A stretch of 64,000 nt of DNA from Typha latifolia. Taxonomy: Eukaryota > Streptophyta > Magnoliopsida > Poales > Typhaceae. The stretch spans positions 4,221,001-4,285,000 of the forward strand of contig CM034110.1 in the NCBI GenBank assembly GCA_019914945.1, in the 5' to 3' direction. Of this stretch, positions 1-10,262 are shown in pieces; the stretch's first letter is position 1; each line of letters starts with the position of its first letter. The notes below the pieces were generated by a model that was not told where the DNA came from, made no database searches, and worked only from the letters and a program-made list of their open reading frames with translations. Both the position numbers and the translations under genes were made by a program.

Positions 1-1080
1 GTACTCACCCTCTAGTTCAAGTCCTGAGAGTTTTACTTTCAACATCAATTAGATATAAATTATCAACCATTAAAAAAAAATAATTCTACTAGGAGAATAT
101 TAAGAGTTTTGGACCAAACTAACTCTATTTTAAAATTTAAGGTTAATTATGCTGACACCCCTCCTGAACTATATTTGTTTTTCATAGAGACCCCTAAATA
201 TTTTTAGATTACAATTCAGCCCTAAACTTTGGGACAAAGTGAAATAGGTAACTATGGTAGAACACATGACCAGCAAAATGAAATAAAATAATTAAATTAC
301 AAACCACCCATCTTCTCTACCAAATCCATTGCCATTCCTCCTCCCCAAACCACCCTCCCTCCTCACTAGCGCACATGGCCCTTTCGACAGTGCAACGACT
401 AAAGGACGATCAGCCTAACTAGCCAAAAGGCGCACCCATCACCTCGTCCCTCACCCTCACTGTCCTCACCCTCACGCTTGCCCTTACCACCATCGCCCTT
501 ACCCTTCGCCCTCACCCTCTGCTCTCGCCTTACCACCCTCACCGCCCCACTTTCATCCCCGGACCCCGCCTTCACCACGTGTAGAAGTGCTAGCAACGAT
601 GAAGTGAGGCAAGGAGAAGGAGGGGAAAGAGGAGATCAACTTCATTATGCTGTTGGCAAGGTTTCTCCTAACTTCTAATCTCTCTCGACTGTCGAGCCAC
701 CCTCTTCTTTGGGATCTTGACCACTTCGTTCCATTCGTCTATATCCTTAAATCACATCCACAATCGACCTTCATTTTTATATCCATCCATAACCCTAACA
801 TCTACTCCACCCGTCACCACCACCATCACACACGTTATTCCATACTTTGTCTCTTGGTATAGTTCGAATCTACATAGGGCATAAATACAAAATTTGTAGA
901 TCAGGAAGTTATGGATCTAACCCAATTAATTTCGTAATTATCTGACTACAAGAGAATATTTGCCAAATATGTTTCCATAGTTGCCCGGACTAATTCCTAT
1001 AATATATGCAAATATGACGAATAGCTTATCTTTGGTTCGAGAACATATCAATTTAGTATCAGAGCTTAACATGCACCTCC
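1..1080. other. AT- and CT-rich spacer, no supported gene
   Basis: No convincing protein is encoded here. The open stretches at 400-860 come from a C-rich, low-complexity tract of CCCTCACC-like runs and show no domain. A primer-site-like string TAGTATCAGAGC lies at 1054-1065. It differs by one base from the plant initiator-tRNA-Met primer site, so 860-1080 may be the tail of an old plus-strand LTR. No matching LTR or gag was found beside it. Confidence 0.4.
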
Positions 1081-1259
1081 TACCTCGGTGTACTTATCGC
1101 CCTTTTCCAGCGTTGGGGACATGGGGCTCTTCGGCTAGTCATCCCCGGCTGTGTCTTTAATAGCGCCTCCTGGAGGACGACCACTCTAGCCCTTCTTTTG
1201 AACATAGATCTGTGGTCCGTACGACTTAGCTATAACTGAAGCCCTTGCCACATCCATCA
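1081..1259 (-). pseudogene. LINE ORF1 3' fragment, left of the Copia insertion
   Basis: This GC-richer block is weakly collinear with the LINE ORF1 C-terminal region near 25540-25620; both read along an AGATCT...GG.CC.TA.G.CTT pattern. It ends exactly at the CATCA target duplication of the Copia element. After removal of that element it joins 6803 onward, where the ORF1 zinc knuckle is clear. The assignment is inference from this continuity. No domain is visible in the block itself. Confidence 0.4.
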
Positions 1260-2238
1260 TGAAAAAACCTCTAGACACAAGTATGTATCTAAACACTAGG
1301 CAATGATCTCACTCGTTCGCTTAAGTAAAAGTCGGAAGAAACATTAAAAATGAAAGTAGAGATGAACGCCAAGATTTTAACGTGGAAAAACCCAAATGGG
1401 AAAAAACCACGGATCCAAACTCGGATCAAAACCAATCACTAGAATAGTAGCAGTTACAAGACTGACTCTCAAAACAACCCGTCGATCCAAACGACTTTGT
1501 TCCTCTCAGTCTTGCTCGCTAGAACCCACGATTCACCGCTTCTCGTGATTGAAGTCCAATCTCAGTAACCCTCGAGATTGATCTTTCGTCTAGATAGCCC
1601 TTAAGATGAAATATTAAGATTTGTAGATGAGAAGAGCCTTGTTAGTTGAAGAACCGATGTAGCCTTAAGAAGTCTCCTTCAATAATGCTTCTTCAACCAC
1701 ACTCTTTGAGTTAGGGCAACACTATCCTTATTATGATCTCCAAGATATTGCCAAATCCAAGTAATATTCGTACTCACGAAAATCCAATAAATTGCAAACT
1801 TCATAGGTGCGTTCGAACGCGGCCCGAGTGCGTTCGAACGGCCTAACTTAATCTCACTTGCGTTCGAACGGGCCCAAGTGCGTTCGAACGCGACAGCTTG
1901 AATTCTTCAGGTTGCGTTCAAACGCGTTTGTGAACGCTGCTCTCGGTCTGTGTGAACGCAGTACCCGCGTTCGAACGCGTTTGTGAACGCGGCTCTCTGT
2001 CTGTGTGAACGCAGTGCCCGCGTTCGAACGCGCTTGTGAACGCGGCTCTCTGTCTGTGTGAACGCAGTGCCCGCGTTCAAACGCGCTTGTGAACGCGGCT
2101 GAGAACGCGATGGCTTTTCTCCAATGATCTTGAAATTCTTCACACCAGTGATATTCTAGACTTGTGTAAAGCTCATATACATGAAAAAATACACTTAAAA
2201 TATTTTGTACACAATTGCCAACATATAAAAACCTAACA
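1260..2238 (-). repeat. 3' LTR of the Sirevirus-like Copia element
   Basis: This 979-bp LTR begins TGAAAAAACC and ends CCTAACA on the plus strand. Plus coordinates 1808-2110 hold about six perfect CGTTCGAACG palindromes, two degraded ones (CGTTCAAACG) and roughly 55-bp repeats built around GTGAACGC half sites and CTCTCTGTCTGTG spacers. The 5' LTR has a different arrangement of the same units. A third copy of the family is the solo LTR at 23453-24376. Confidence 0.93.
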
Positions 2239-2250
2239 ATCTCCCCCTTT
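2239..2250 (-). promoter_or_regulatory. Polypurine tract of the Sirevirus-like element
   Basis: On the minus strand AAAGGGGGAGAT directly abuts the 3' LTR (TGTTAGG). This is the expected plus-strand DNA primer. Similar tracts, CTCCCCCT on the plus strand, recur at about 2517-2525, 2535-2543 and 2599-2608. Multiple upstream polypurine tracts are a described Sirevirus trait. Confidence 0.85.
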
Positions 2251-3939
2251 GGCAATTTGTGACAAAACACCTAGGTTACAAGATATTACACAAACTTCAA
2301 ATGAGCAATCAACAAGACTAGAATATTTTGCATATCAATCCCTGCAAATAAACATATACCAATCCAAGATCAAGTGAAAATAACTTAAAATGAATAAACA
2401 ATCCAACCACAAGTTATCAATGGAGCATAAGTTCAAAAGTACTTAAACAGACAAAGTTCACAATTTCTCCGGGCAAAGTTATAAGCAAGATTAGAAAGAC
2501 AGAAAGACTCTAATAAACTCCCCCTATTGCCATGCTCCCCCTACACACGTAAACTCTAAAACTTTAAACTCGCACCACACACGACACACTAGACACTATC
2601 TCCCCCTTTTTGACACAAATGCCAAAGACTAGGAACTCGGAGGGAACTGACGATGAAGAAACCATGAAGGCCCTAATTGAAACCCATCTTTCACTTGAAA
2701 ATGCTAAGATATCACATTCAATCGCACAAGAAACATCAAGATATTAACTTTAACATGATCAAAACTCGAAACCGCATGAAATCAATCAAGATCAAGAGAC
2801 TTAATTGAATAAAAAATAAGAAAATTGATGAATGATCATACCTCGCAAAAAGTGAAGAAAATCTTGAAGTTTCGGCCAAAAGACTTTAAAAGGGTTTGAA
2901 GTGAAAATTTTGATGAAAAAGATGAAGATCTTGAGGATTTGGATTTTTTTTTTTAAATTTAAACTAAAACAAATCAAAAATCTTTTTGGAGATGCACTTC
3001 TAGAAAATTCAAAATAGATTCAAGACATAGAATATGACAATCAAATGAAAAAGTCATACACAGATCAATCAAATCATCAAGAGCATATTATAATCAATTC
3101 TAATGCATCACTCAAAATTAAATTAATCTTGATTGATCATAACGATATGCATATGCAAGATGAGCATAGATAACATGAACCAATCTTTTTAAACAAACTT
3201 TTCTATATAAACAATGATGCAACACAGTAGTCAAACCGACTTAGTATTGAAATTTTGCACTTTTCGACTTATTCTCCATAACATAACAGGAATTTTCTTG
3301 TATTATTTTTTATACATAAACCAATATAGGTGCAATGATGACTTTCACACATGAGTAGGTAGCCCTTTTCTTGTAATACAAATCAAACAAAGTGCAAGAA
3401 GAAATTCACTTTTTTTTTTTTTTGAATTTGCATATAATGTACTGAGTCAAACTGGACTCGAAACAAGACAGCTTTCACACTAACTCATTGTAGCCCTTTT
3501 CATTGATCTTTTATGAACATATTTTTTATGACTAAGCATGAGGTCAAACTGTGCAAATCAAAGTTAATAGTGAGTATTTAAAAAAATATTCATGATATCA
3601 TGCTCACACAATAATACACATACGTTATGAGTGCATTAAACTTTTTATTATTATAGAAGTCGAGGGAGTGACAAAATCAAAATTGAAACAATATAATACA
3701 AGATGACAAAATTGACTATAATAACTCATAATCAAGAGAAAAATTATATTTTTATGTCAAGAGTATATTATTGAATCTAGGAGTGCATCATATTTTTTTT
3801 TTTTTTTTTTTTTTTTAGCAAAAACTCTCGACAAATCTGAAACTAAAAGCAAAGAGAATTTCAGAGTAAAATAAAACCTAAAAAGAAACGAAAAAAAAAC
3901 TCATAAAAATGAAACATGCAAACCAAAACAAAAAGAAAA
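2251..3939 (-). other. Non-coding 3' spacer of the Sirevirus-like element
   Basis: This is an AT-rich stretch between the gag/RNase H remnant and the 3' LTR. It carries the extra polypurine tracts listed above, poly-T runs near 3410-3423 and 3790-3817, and no domain-bearing reading frame. Long spacers in this position are usual in Sireviruses, where autonomous members may carry an env-like frame. I see no such frame here. Confidence 0.6.
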
Positions 3940-5783
3940 TCAATCCAAAGCACAAATTCCTAAAGAAGTACGAAGATACTCAAATCTCTGTAAATCCAAA
4001 GGTTTTGTAAACAAATCACCTTTCTTGACCCATATGGCCTTTGTTTTCATCCCATAAATGAAAGCACTTCTAGGTTTTTGCAAAAGTTTGCAATGAGGTC
4101 GAATATGCCCTAGAATGCCGCAATGATAGCATGTCGGAACAAACCTTTTTCTACTCACCTTTTGTCGAGGAGTGTGACTAGAGTTTGCCTTTGGTACCGT
4201 CGAAGATTCACCAGTTTGTATATTCATGTTCTGTTTAGAAGGGTTCATCCAGGATTGCTTTGTAAATGCGGTTGTTGGCTTCAGGTATTCCTCCTTTTGT
4301 ATACCTGCAGAAACAAATACAGTTTTGTTATTATTTGAATTACCATTGTATCCAATACCATACCTGTCTTTTCCAGAGATCTGAGCTTTTAGAATCTCAT
4401 CAAGTTTGTTCTTCTCTTTTAGAAATGTCACTTCCTTATTCAATCGCTCTAGTTCAATTTCATCAGCCTTCATTTTATTTTTCGCATTGTCAAGTTGTTC
4501 AGAAAGGTCTTTGACACGTTCAAGCTCCAATTTGTACTTCTCCTTAAATTTAATTCTTTCTGGTTCAATTACCTTGAGTCGTTGATGTAGTCTAAGATTG
4601 CTTTTCTTGAGTTTAAACGACTCCAAGTATAGGTCATTATATGCCTTTTGAATTTCAGATTCATCTTTTTCAGCTGGTAACATATCCTGATCATCTGTAC
4701 TATCAGTATCAATAACAGAATCAATATTAAGTAGAGAAGAGGCAAAAGCTACAAAGTTTTCTTCATCTTTTCCAGAATTATCATCGGATTCATCTGAGTC
4801 ATCCCAAGTAACTTTCATAGCTTTACCCTTCTTCTTAAGGCGATTAGGGCATTCTTGTGCGATGTGTCCAAAACATTGAACTTTATTCTCAGAATTCTTA
4901 TTTTTCTGTTTGACATTGTTGTTGGTACCACCTGTATTTGAACTCACAGTATTCTTCTTTTTCACAAAGGCTTTGCTTTGATCAAGTTTTTCAGCATTCA
5001 ACTTGTTTGGCTTCCGAAAGAATTTATTGAACTTTTTGACAAACTTGGTCAATATCTCAACATCTAAATCACCTTCATCATCAGACTCCTCTAAATTTTG
5101 TTCAACTGTGGATAGGGCCATCCCTTTGGACTTCCTTAGTTTTGAAAGACTGGACTCAAATGTTTGTAGATTTCCTACCAATTGTTCAACTTTCATAGAA
5201 TCGATATCCTTACTTTCCTCAATAGTTGTAACTTTTGCACGAAAACCTTTCTCGGAAGAGACCTAAGGATCTTACGGACAATTGCGTTTTCAGGAATTTT
5301 CTCTCCTAGGTTGAAACTGGAGTTGACTATATCACTCAGCTTTGCATAGAACTCATCAAATGTCTCATTCTCCTCCATACGCAGAGTTTCAAAACTAGTA
5401 GTCAACATCTGAAGTTTTGAAAGTTTTACAGCCATAGTTCCTTCATGAGTTGTTTCTAAGATCGTCTAAGCTTCTTTTGCTATCTCACAAGTAGAAATTC
5501 TTCTAAATTCTTCCGAGGAAACACAACTAAAAATTGCATTTATTGCCTTGCTATTCCATCCAATTTTTTCATAGTCTGACCTATCCCATGACTCTATTGG
5601 TTTATCAGCAAGTTTATCATCCACCATGTACATTGGTGGACTCCAACCGTTCACAACGGCAAACCATACTCGTTCATCTATAGACTTCAAGTAAGCTCTC
5701 ATCCTAGCTTTCCAATATCCATAATTTGATCCATCTAGGATAGGAGGTCTAATAGATGATGGTCCATCTCTATGAAAATCCAT
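3940..5783 (-). pseudogene. Copia gag, broken, fused to the tail of RNase H
   Basis: Gag would bind element RNA and form the cytoplasmic particle. The likely start is at 5783 (MDFHRDGPSS); the open frame upstream of it is primer site and LTR. The N-terminal part has the Copia gag signature LDGSNYGYWKARMRAYL. A TAG at 5466-5468 replaces an expected tryptophan (KEA*TILETTHEG). A frameshift near 5245 separates LPRK from the FRAKV continuation. Downstream are an acidic coiled-coil-like region and two CCHC knuckles (CFGHIAQECP, missing its first Cys pair; CYHCGILGHIRPHC). After WVKKGD the frame jumps to LFTKPLDLQRFEYLRTSLG, the known C-terminal end of Copia RNase H. Protease, integrase and RT were therefore deleted in frame, leaving a gag-RNase H tail fusion. 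Confidence 0.87.
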
Positions 5784-5817
5784 GCCTATCTGATCTCTCT
5801 CAAAGGTGAGAGAACCT

Positions 5818-5829
5818 GCTCTGATACCA
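5818..5829 (-). promoter_or_regulatory. Primer binding site (tRNA-iMet)
   Basis: On the minus strand TGGTATCAGAGC lies two bases inside the 5' LTR. This is the standard plant initiator-tRNA-Met primer site for first-strand DNA synthesis. It fixes the element's orientation. Confidence 0.93.
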
Positions 5830-5831
5830 AT

Positions 5832-6802
5832 TGAAAAAACCTCTAGACACAAGTATGTATCTAAACACTAGGCAATGATCTCACTCGTTCGCTTAAGTAA
5901 AAGTCGGAAGAAACATTAAAAATGAAAGTAGAGATGAACGCCAAGATTTTAACGTGGAAAAACCCAAATGGGAAAAAACCACGGATCCAAACTCGGATCA
6001 AAACCAATCACTAGAATAGTAGCAGTTACAAGACTGACTCTCAAAACAACCCGTCGATCCAAACGACTTTGTTCCTCTCAGTCTTGCTCGCTAGAACCCA
6101 CGATTCACCGCTTCTCGTGATTGAAGTCCAATCTCAGTAACCCTCGAGATTGATCTTTCGTCTAGATAGCCCTTAAGATGAAATATTAAGATTTGTAGAT
6201 GAGAAGAGCCTTGTTAGTTGAAGAACCGATGTAGCCTTAAGAAGTCTCCTTCAATAATGCTTCTTCAACCACACTCTTTGAGTTAGGGCAACACTATCCT
6301 TATTATGATCTCCAAGATATTGCCAAATCCAAGTAATATTCGTACTCACGAAAATCCAATAAATTGCAAACTTCATAGGTGCGTTCGAACGCGGCCCGAG
6401 TGCGTTCGAACGGGCCCAAGTGCGTTCGAACGCGACAGCTTGAATTCTTTAGGTTGCGTTCGAACGCGTTTGTGAACGCTGCTCTCGGTCTGTGTGAACG
6501 CAGTACCCGCGTTCGAACGCGTTTGTGAACGCGGTTCTCTGTTTGTGTGAACGCGGCTCTCTGTCTATGTGAACGCAGTGCCCGCGTTCGAACACGCTTG
6601 TGAACGCGGCTCTCTGTCTGTGTGAACGCAGTGCCCGCGTTCGAACGCGCTTGTGAACGCGGCTGAGAACGCGACGGCTTTTCTCCAATGATCTTGAAAT
6701 TCTTCACACCAGTGATATTCTAGACTTGTGTAAAGCTCATATACATGAAAAAATACACTTAAAATATTTTGTACACAATTGCCAACATATAAAAACCTAA
6801 CA
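5832..6802 (-). repeat. 5' LTR of the Sirevirus-like Copia element
   Basis: This 971-bp LTR is the partner of 1260-2238. Its palindrome cluster spans 6381-6670, with about six perfect CGTTCGAACG sites plus a degraded one. Relative to the 3' LTR it lacks one palindrome-linked segment near its left edge and has an added unit around 6536-6570 (GGTTCTCTGTTTG...). The remainder appears unchanged by eye. Confidence 0.93.
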
Positions 6803-7770
6803 CATCAGCATCAACTGCTCAAGCACCCCAAGGCTGACATCCTTGGCATTTCCCTCCAAAGGCAAGGGTTGAGATCCCGCATTAGCATTCTTGCATGGAG
6901 AGATCTTAGCACAAGCAACTAACCAATGCCCAATCTTACCACAACAGAAACAAACCATCAGCAAATTTTCATATGCCACAGCCTGATGGATTTGTTTCCT
7001 TGGCGGTCCAACAAGGGTAATTTGCTTTAGGGGTTTAGATAGGTCGATTTCCACACACACCCTTGCATATCTACCCCTCGTCCTTACCAAGGTATAGATT
7101 AGAGGCAACCTCAAGAAGCAGGTCCCCATCTAGTACTTCCCCAGAAGACCAACTAGTTGCACCCATACGGGGGTAGAGGGGATCTCCTCCTCCAGAGGGT
7201 AGAAATTTGGCCTCCATAGTATAAGGTTTAGCACCATGCCCTAGAAAGTCCATGGGCAACCCGCGAGGACGTTAACCATATCAGCTCAAATGAAAACTTA
7301 AAGATGAAAAAATCACTCGCCAAAGTTACCTGCAAGCTTCCACCATCTCAACATTTCCTTCGAAAGGTACGACAGCAGCAATGGCCGACCTAAGAACTTA
7401 CTAATGAAACTAAACTGGCACTCTGCAATTCTTTCTTGGATTTTCCCAGGGTCGAAAGCAACCAATGAGGTGGGCACCTTTTGGATGCAATGAAAGATGT
7501 CATCGAAGAGAGCATTCGCTCTAGAGGCTACAGAGTTAGAATCCGAAGCTTTAAAAATTGTCGAAAACAGTCGACTAGTCTCTTTTGTTTCTTTAAAAGG
7601 CACTTTGTCACTAGTAATTGGCTCGCATTAAGAGCCCCCAACGCTTCTTTTCTCAGTAGGAGAAGCATTTACTTCCCCCAAGAAAAAAGGAGGGATCAAG
7701 TGGGTCAGGAGGCTTTACAATTAGGATCGGGACCACGGAACCAGAGGCGTAGGAAAAATTTCTCAATATA
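6803..7770 (-). pseudogene. LINE ORF1 (DUF4283 plus CCHC knuckle), broken
   Basis: ORF1 proteins of plant L1-type LINEs bind RNA. The order from the right is as follows. About 7603-7313 carries a DUF4283-like region with ECQFSFISKFLGRPLLLSYL. About 7259-7071 continues it in another frame. About 7129-6803 carries RYARVCVEIDLSKPLKQITL followed by a CCHC knuckle, CFCCGKIGHWLVAC. At least two frameshifts break it. The same protein is better preserved at 25612-26639, where every block has a counterpart. The Copia element interrupts its 3' end; no adjoining endonuclease or RT was found. Confidence 0.75.
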
Positions 7771-8515
7771 GCGAGCCAAATTCACATCAGTATTTAAATT
7801 TGAGTGTTATTTGTTTGATCAATAAATTAAAAGTCCATCTATTTGGATAAACAACTCTAGAATTTACTGCACTTCAAATTTGCAACTTCAAATCTATGTG
7901 GCTAGGACGACATTGACGATGTCGTACGTTTAATCCTTCTTTTAGGCTTTAGACTTCAACATAATTTCTGAATTAAAGGATTTGTCCTCTTGTCTTGATT
8001 GATGATAAGACATTGCTCTTTAGGATAAACATGAGTTCTCTATCATAGGTGATCAAATTACATCAATCATATCATCCTCTTTACATTTAAAAAGCCCCCT
8101 TTTCTCTCACTCTCTCTATGTATATATATGATGATTTCTTATAACAGCTTGATGAAGAAATATTGTTTGCACTGAGATTAATTGTAGAATTCCTTACTGA
8201 CAATCTCCTTATTTACTACTTGTTGAAGGTGATGACAATGTTGATCTTTAGCTATCCAAATAGTGAGTTATTGTATCATCCATTTAATCTATTTCTTTAT
8301 CTACTTCATGTCGTCGTGTAACTTATGTAAGAAATAGTTTCTTCTTGTTCACAACCACAAGCTACAGAAACACTAGAGGCACATCTCAACGGGTTTGTGT
8401 GAGGAAACAATAGATCTAATCCAACCTATTGATTCACGCACAAATAATAGCCTGAAGCCTTTCTATTTTGTTGACTAAGAGAACACCAGACATAGGGCAC
8501 CAACAATAGCAAACA
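7771..8515. other. AT-rich spacer, nothing recognised
   Basis: No domain, RNA gene or clear repeat is visible. It ends where a TGTAATCGCC LTR terminus begins. Confidence 0.4.
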
Positions 8516-9540
8516 TGTAATCGCCTCGCCTGGCAGTCACATGCATGCCCATCCGCTCACACAATATACAAGATACACGTGATAGATGGGCAGGGCGGTC
8601 ACATGAAAGTAAACATATATTCATATAATTCATTCCAAAGGTAAATCATGCTACAATCCAAATAAATATTTTAATATATAAATATCTAAATCCACAATAG
8701 CTATATTAGACTACTAATAATTTAGGAGTTCCACATAAGCCATATGACAAACCATCAAATTATGACTGATATATAAATACAATATAATTTTAACCGGTAT
8801 TTTATAAATCATAGTCTAATATAATGAAACATATAAATATACAATACTAGTATAATTCAATTTTCAACTAAGTTATCTTCTATATTATCTCACTTCTAGC
8901 TCAACTTAATTTTGTTCTAAAATATCTTTTCATGGTATCTTAAGTCATTATTAAGTATTATATATTTGAGGGTTAAAAAAAATAAAAGAGTCACGTGCTA
9001 AAGGCTTATTGTATAGCATTTATCCAAAATTAGTTTTGCCAAACAAAGTGTATATAATGTACTTAATAATATAAATAAGAAAGTAGCATCATGTCATGAA
9101 TAAATATTTAAATATATCCACAATAATATATAAATATATAACAAATATTATGTCATAAATGAGTATGTAATTATATTCTCAATAATATAGATATCTTCTG
9201 CAACATAATCATACTACAATCTTCCCAAATATAATAATATATGATGCATGACAATTATGATCATATTATGATAATTTCTAATGGAACAATATATAAGCAC
9301 AACAACTACTCAATAATTATGTATATCAGATAATAATGAAATCAATGCATTTATCAATATCTTGATCATCAATGTCAACTCTAAATGACACAAGTATACT
9401 AGGCCACCATGCATGACTCACACTGGATACCCAATCTCACAATCATATTCGAAGGTTATCATACACTAGGGAAACTTAGTTATAATCAAACCATGTCATA
9501 TGTGCACTAAGAGTATATTAACATCCATCTAGCTGATCAT
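8516..9540 (-). repeat. Gypsy-A LTR fragment, 3' half, minus orientation
   Basis: TGTAATCGCCTCGCC at the left edge is the reverse complement of a Gypsy-A LTR 3' end. The body aligns by eye with 13212-14100 of the complete minus solo LTR, sharing for example the TATCTTCTATATTATCTCAC-type stretch and a GGGTTAAAAAA block. Its outer half is missing here. The 16061-17930 fragment supplies the complementary 5' half in the same orientation, so both may be parts of one old LTR split by 9541-16060. Confidence 0.65.
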
Positions 9541-9592
9541 GTATCCACCAGCTCTCGTAGCCGCTACTGCTGCCATCCTCCCTCCTCCACTG

Positions 9593-9593
<1 letters not shown>

Positions 9594-9645
<52 letters not shown>
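9594..9645. repeat. (CT)n microsatellite
   Basis: About 26 uninterrupted CT units lie inside the pyrimidine-rich part of the Gypsy-A LTR. The coding-like open frames over it are artefacts of the repeat. Confidence 0.95.
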
Positions 9646-9649
<4 letters not shown>

Positions 9650-9892
9650 GCAGACACGGACCTGCCACAACCTCCCCTAGAACCGCCGTTGCCAGTAAGA
9701 TTCTCACTCCCCATATCTTTACTTTTCTTTCTCTATCTCTCTCTCCCACTCTCTTTCTTACCTTGAGCCCGGGCTCGCTGGAGCCAAGCTAATAGCGAGA
9801 GGCTGGCCAGTAGTGGCCGGCCCCCTCCTCGCCAGCCTAGGTCCGCAGCCCCCCTCCCCTCTCTTCTATTTTCTTCTTTCTTCTTCCTTCCT

Positions 9893-9966
9893 CTTCTTCT
9901 TCTTCTTCTTCTCCTTCTTCTTCTTCTTCTTCTTCTTCTTCTTCTTCTTCTTCTTCTTCTTCTTCG
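9893..9966. repeat. (CTT)n microsatellite
   Basis: A CTT/TTC trinucleotide run of about 24 units has a single CTC interruption. It is part of the Gypsy-A LTR pyrimidine tract; related CTT-rich runs occur at 60174-60250 and, as GAA, at 14865-14965. Confidence 0.95.
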
Positions 9967-10012
9967 CCCCTCCACTTCTTTTTCTCTCCTCGGGCTTACT
10001 GCCCTCAGCTAG

Positions 10013-10145
10013 AGTGGTGCTAGGCTCAACCTAGCACCCGCGGCACACAAGGTGCTGCGCTTAGCCCAGCATCCTATAGCGCATGGTGCTAGGCTCGGCC
10101 TAGCACCTGAAGTGTTGAGGTGCTGGGCTGAGCCTAGCACTGTAG
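10013..10145. repeat. Palindrome cluster in Gypsy-A LTR
   Basis: Four back-to-back inverted repeats of the form GTGCTAGGC-4 nt-GCCTAGCAC lie at about 10015-10039, 10051-10074, 10085-10108 and 10118-10141. The third has the best arms. The same cluster occurs in the plus LTR at 60273-60366 and in reverse at 14826-14853. Each could form a hairpin or be a paired protein-binding site. Confidence 0.85.
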
Positions 10146-10262
10146 CAACGAGAGGTCTCCGAGAAAAGAAGTTCATGACCCGTGGGCCTTCCTCCCTTTT
10201 ATTATTTTCTATTAATTATATAATTTATTTTCAAAAATTAAAGCATGAAATGTGATTGATAC

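Larger units (their letters stand above)
1260..6802 (-). mobile_element. Non-autonomous Sirevirus-like Copia LTR retrotransposon
   Basis: This is a complete insertion of 5543 bp bounded by a perfect 5-bp target duplication, CATCA, at 1255-1259 and 6803-6807. Two LTRs (1260-2238 and 5832-6802) begin TG and end CA and looked identical by eye over about their first 540 bp. The initiator-Met primer site beside the right LTR and the purine tract beside the left LTR show that the element lies on the minus strand. The interior (3593 bp) holds only a damaged gag and a spacer. Protease, integrase, RT and most of RNase H are missing. Several polypurine tracts upstream of the 3' LTR, two gag zinc knuckles and an LTR palindrome cluster point to the Sirevirus lineage. 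Near-identical LTRs plus a dead gag imply recent movement by proteins supplied in trans. It is inserted in a LINE ORF1. Confidence 0.9.

Noticed and set aside
478..862. Open frames in the C-rich tract
   Set aside because: Composed of CCCTCACC-type low-complexity runs; no domain, and frames are open on both strands for compositional reasons.
1801..2110. CRISPR-like array
   Set aside because: Regular repeats with short spacers are present, but the spacers are near-identical repeats themselves and the array lies in a plant LTR.
1854..2270. Histidine/threonine-repeat proteins over 1854-2270 and 6303-6707
   Set aside because: They are translations of the LTR palindrome array (GTGAACGC repeats), not genes; the same region is open in several frames.
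9529..10034. Arg/Glu- and Phe-repeat proteins
   Set aside because: Direct translations of the (CT)n and (CTT)n microsatellites of an LTR.
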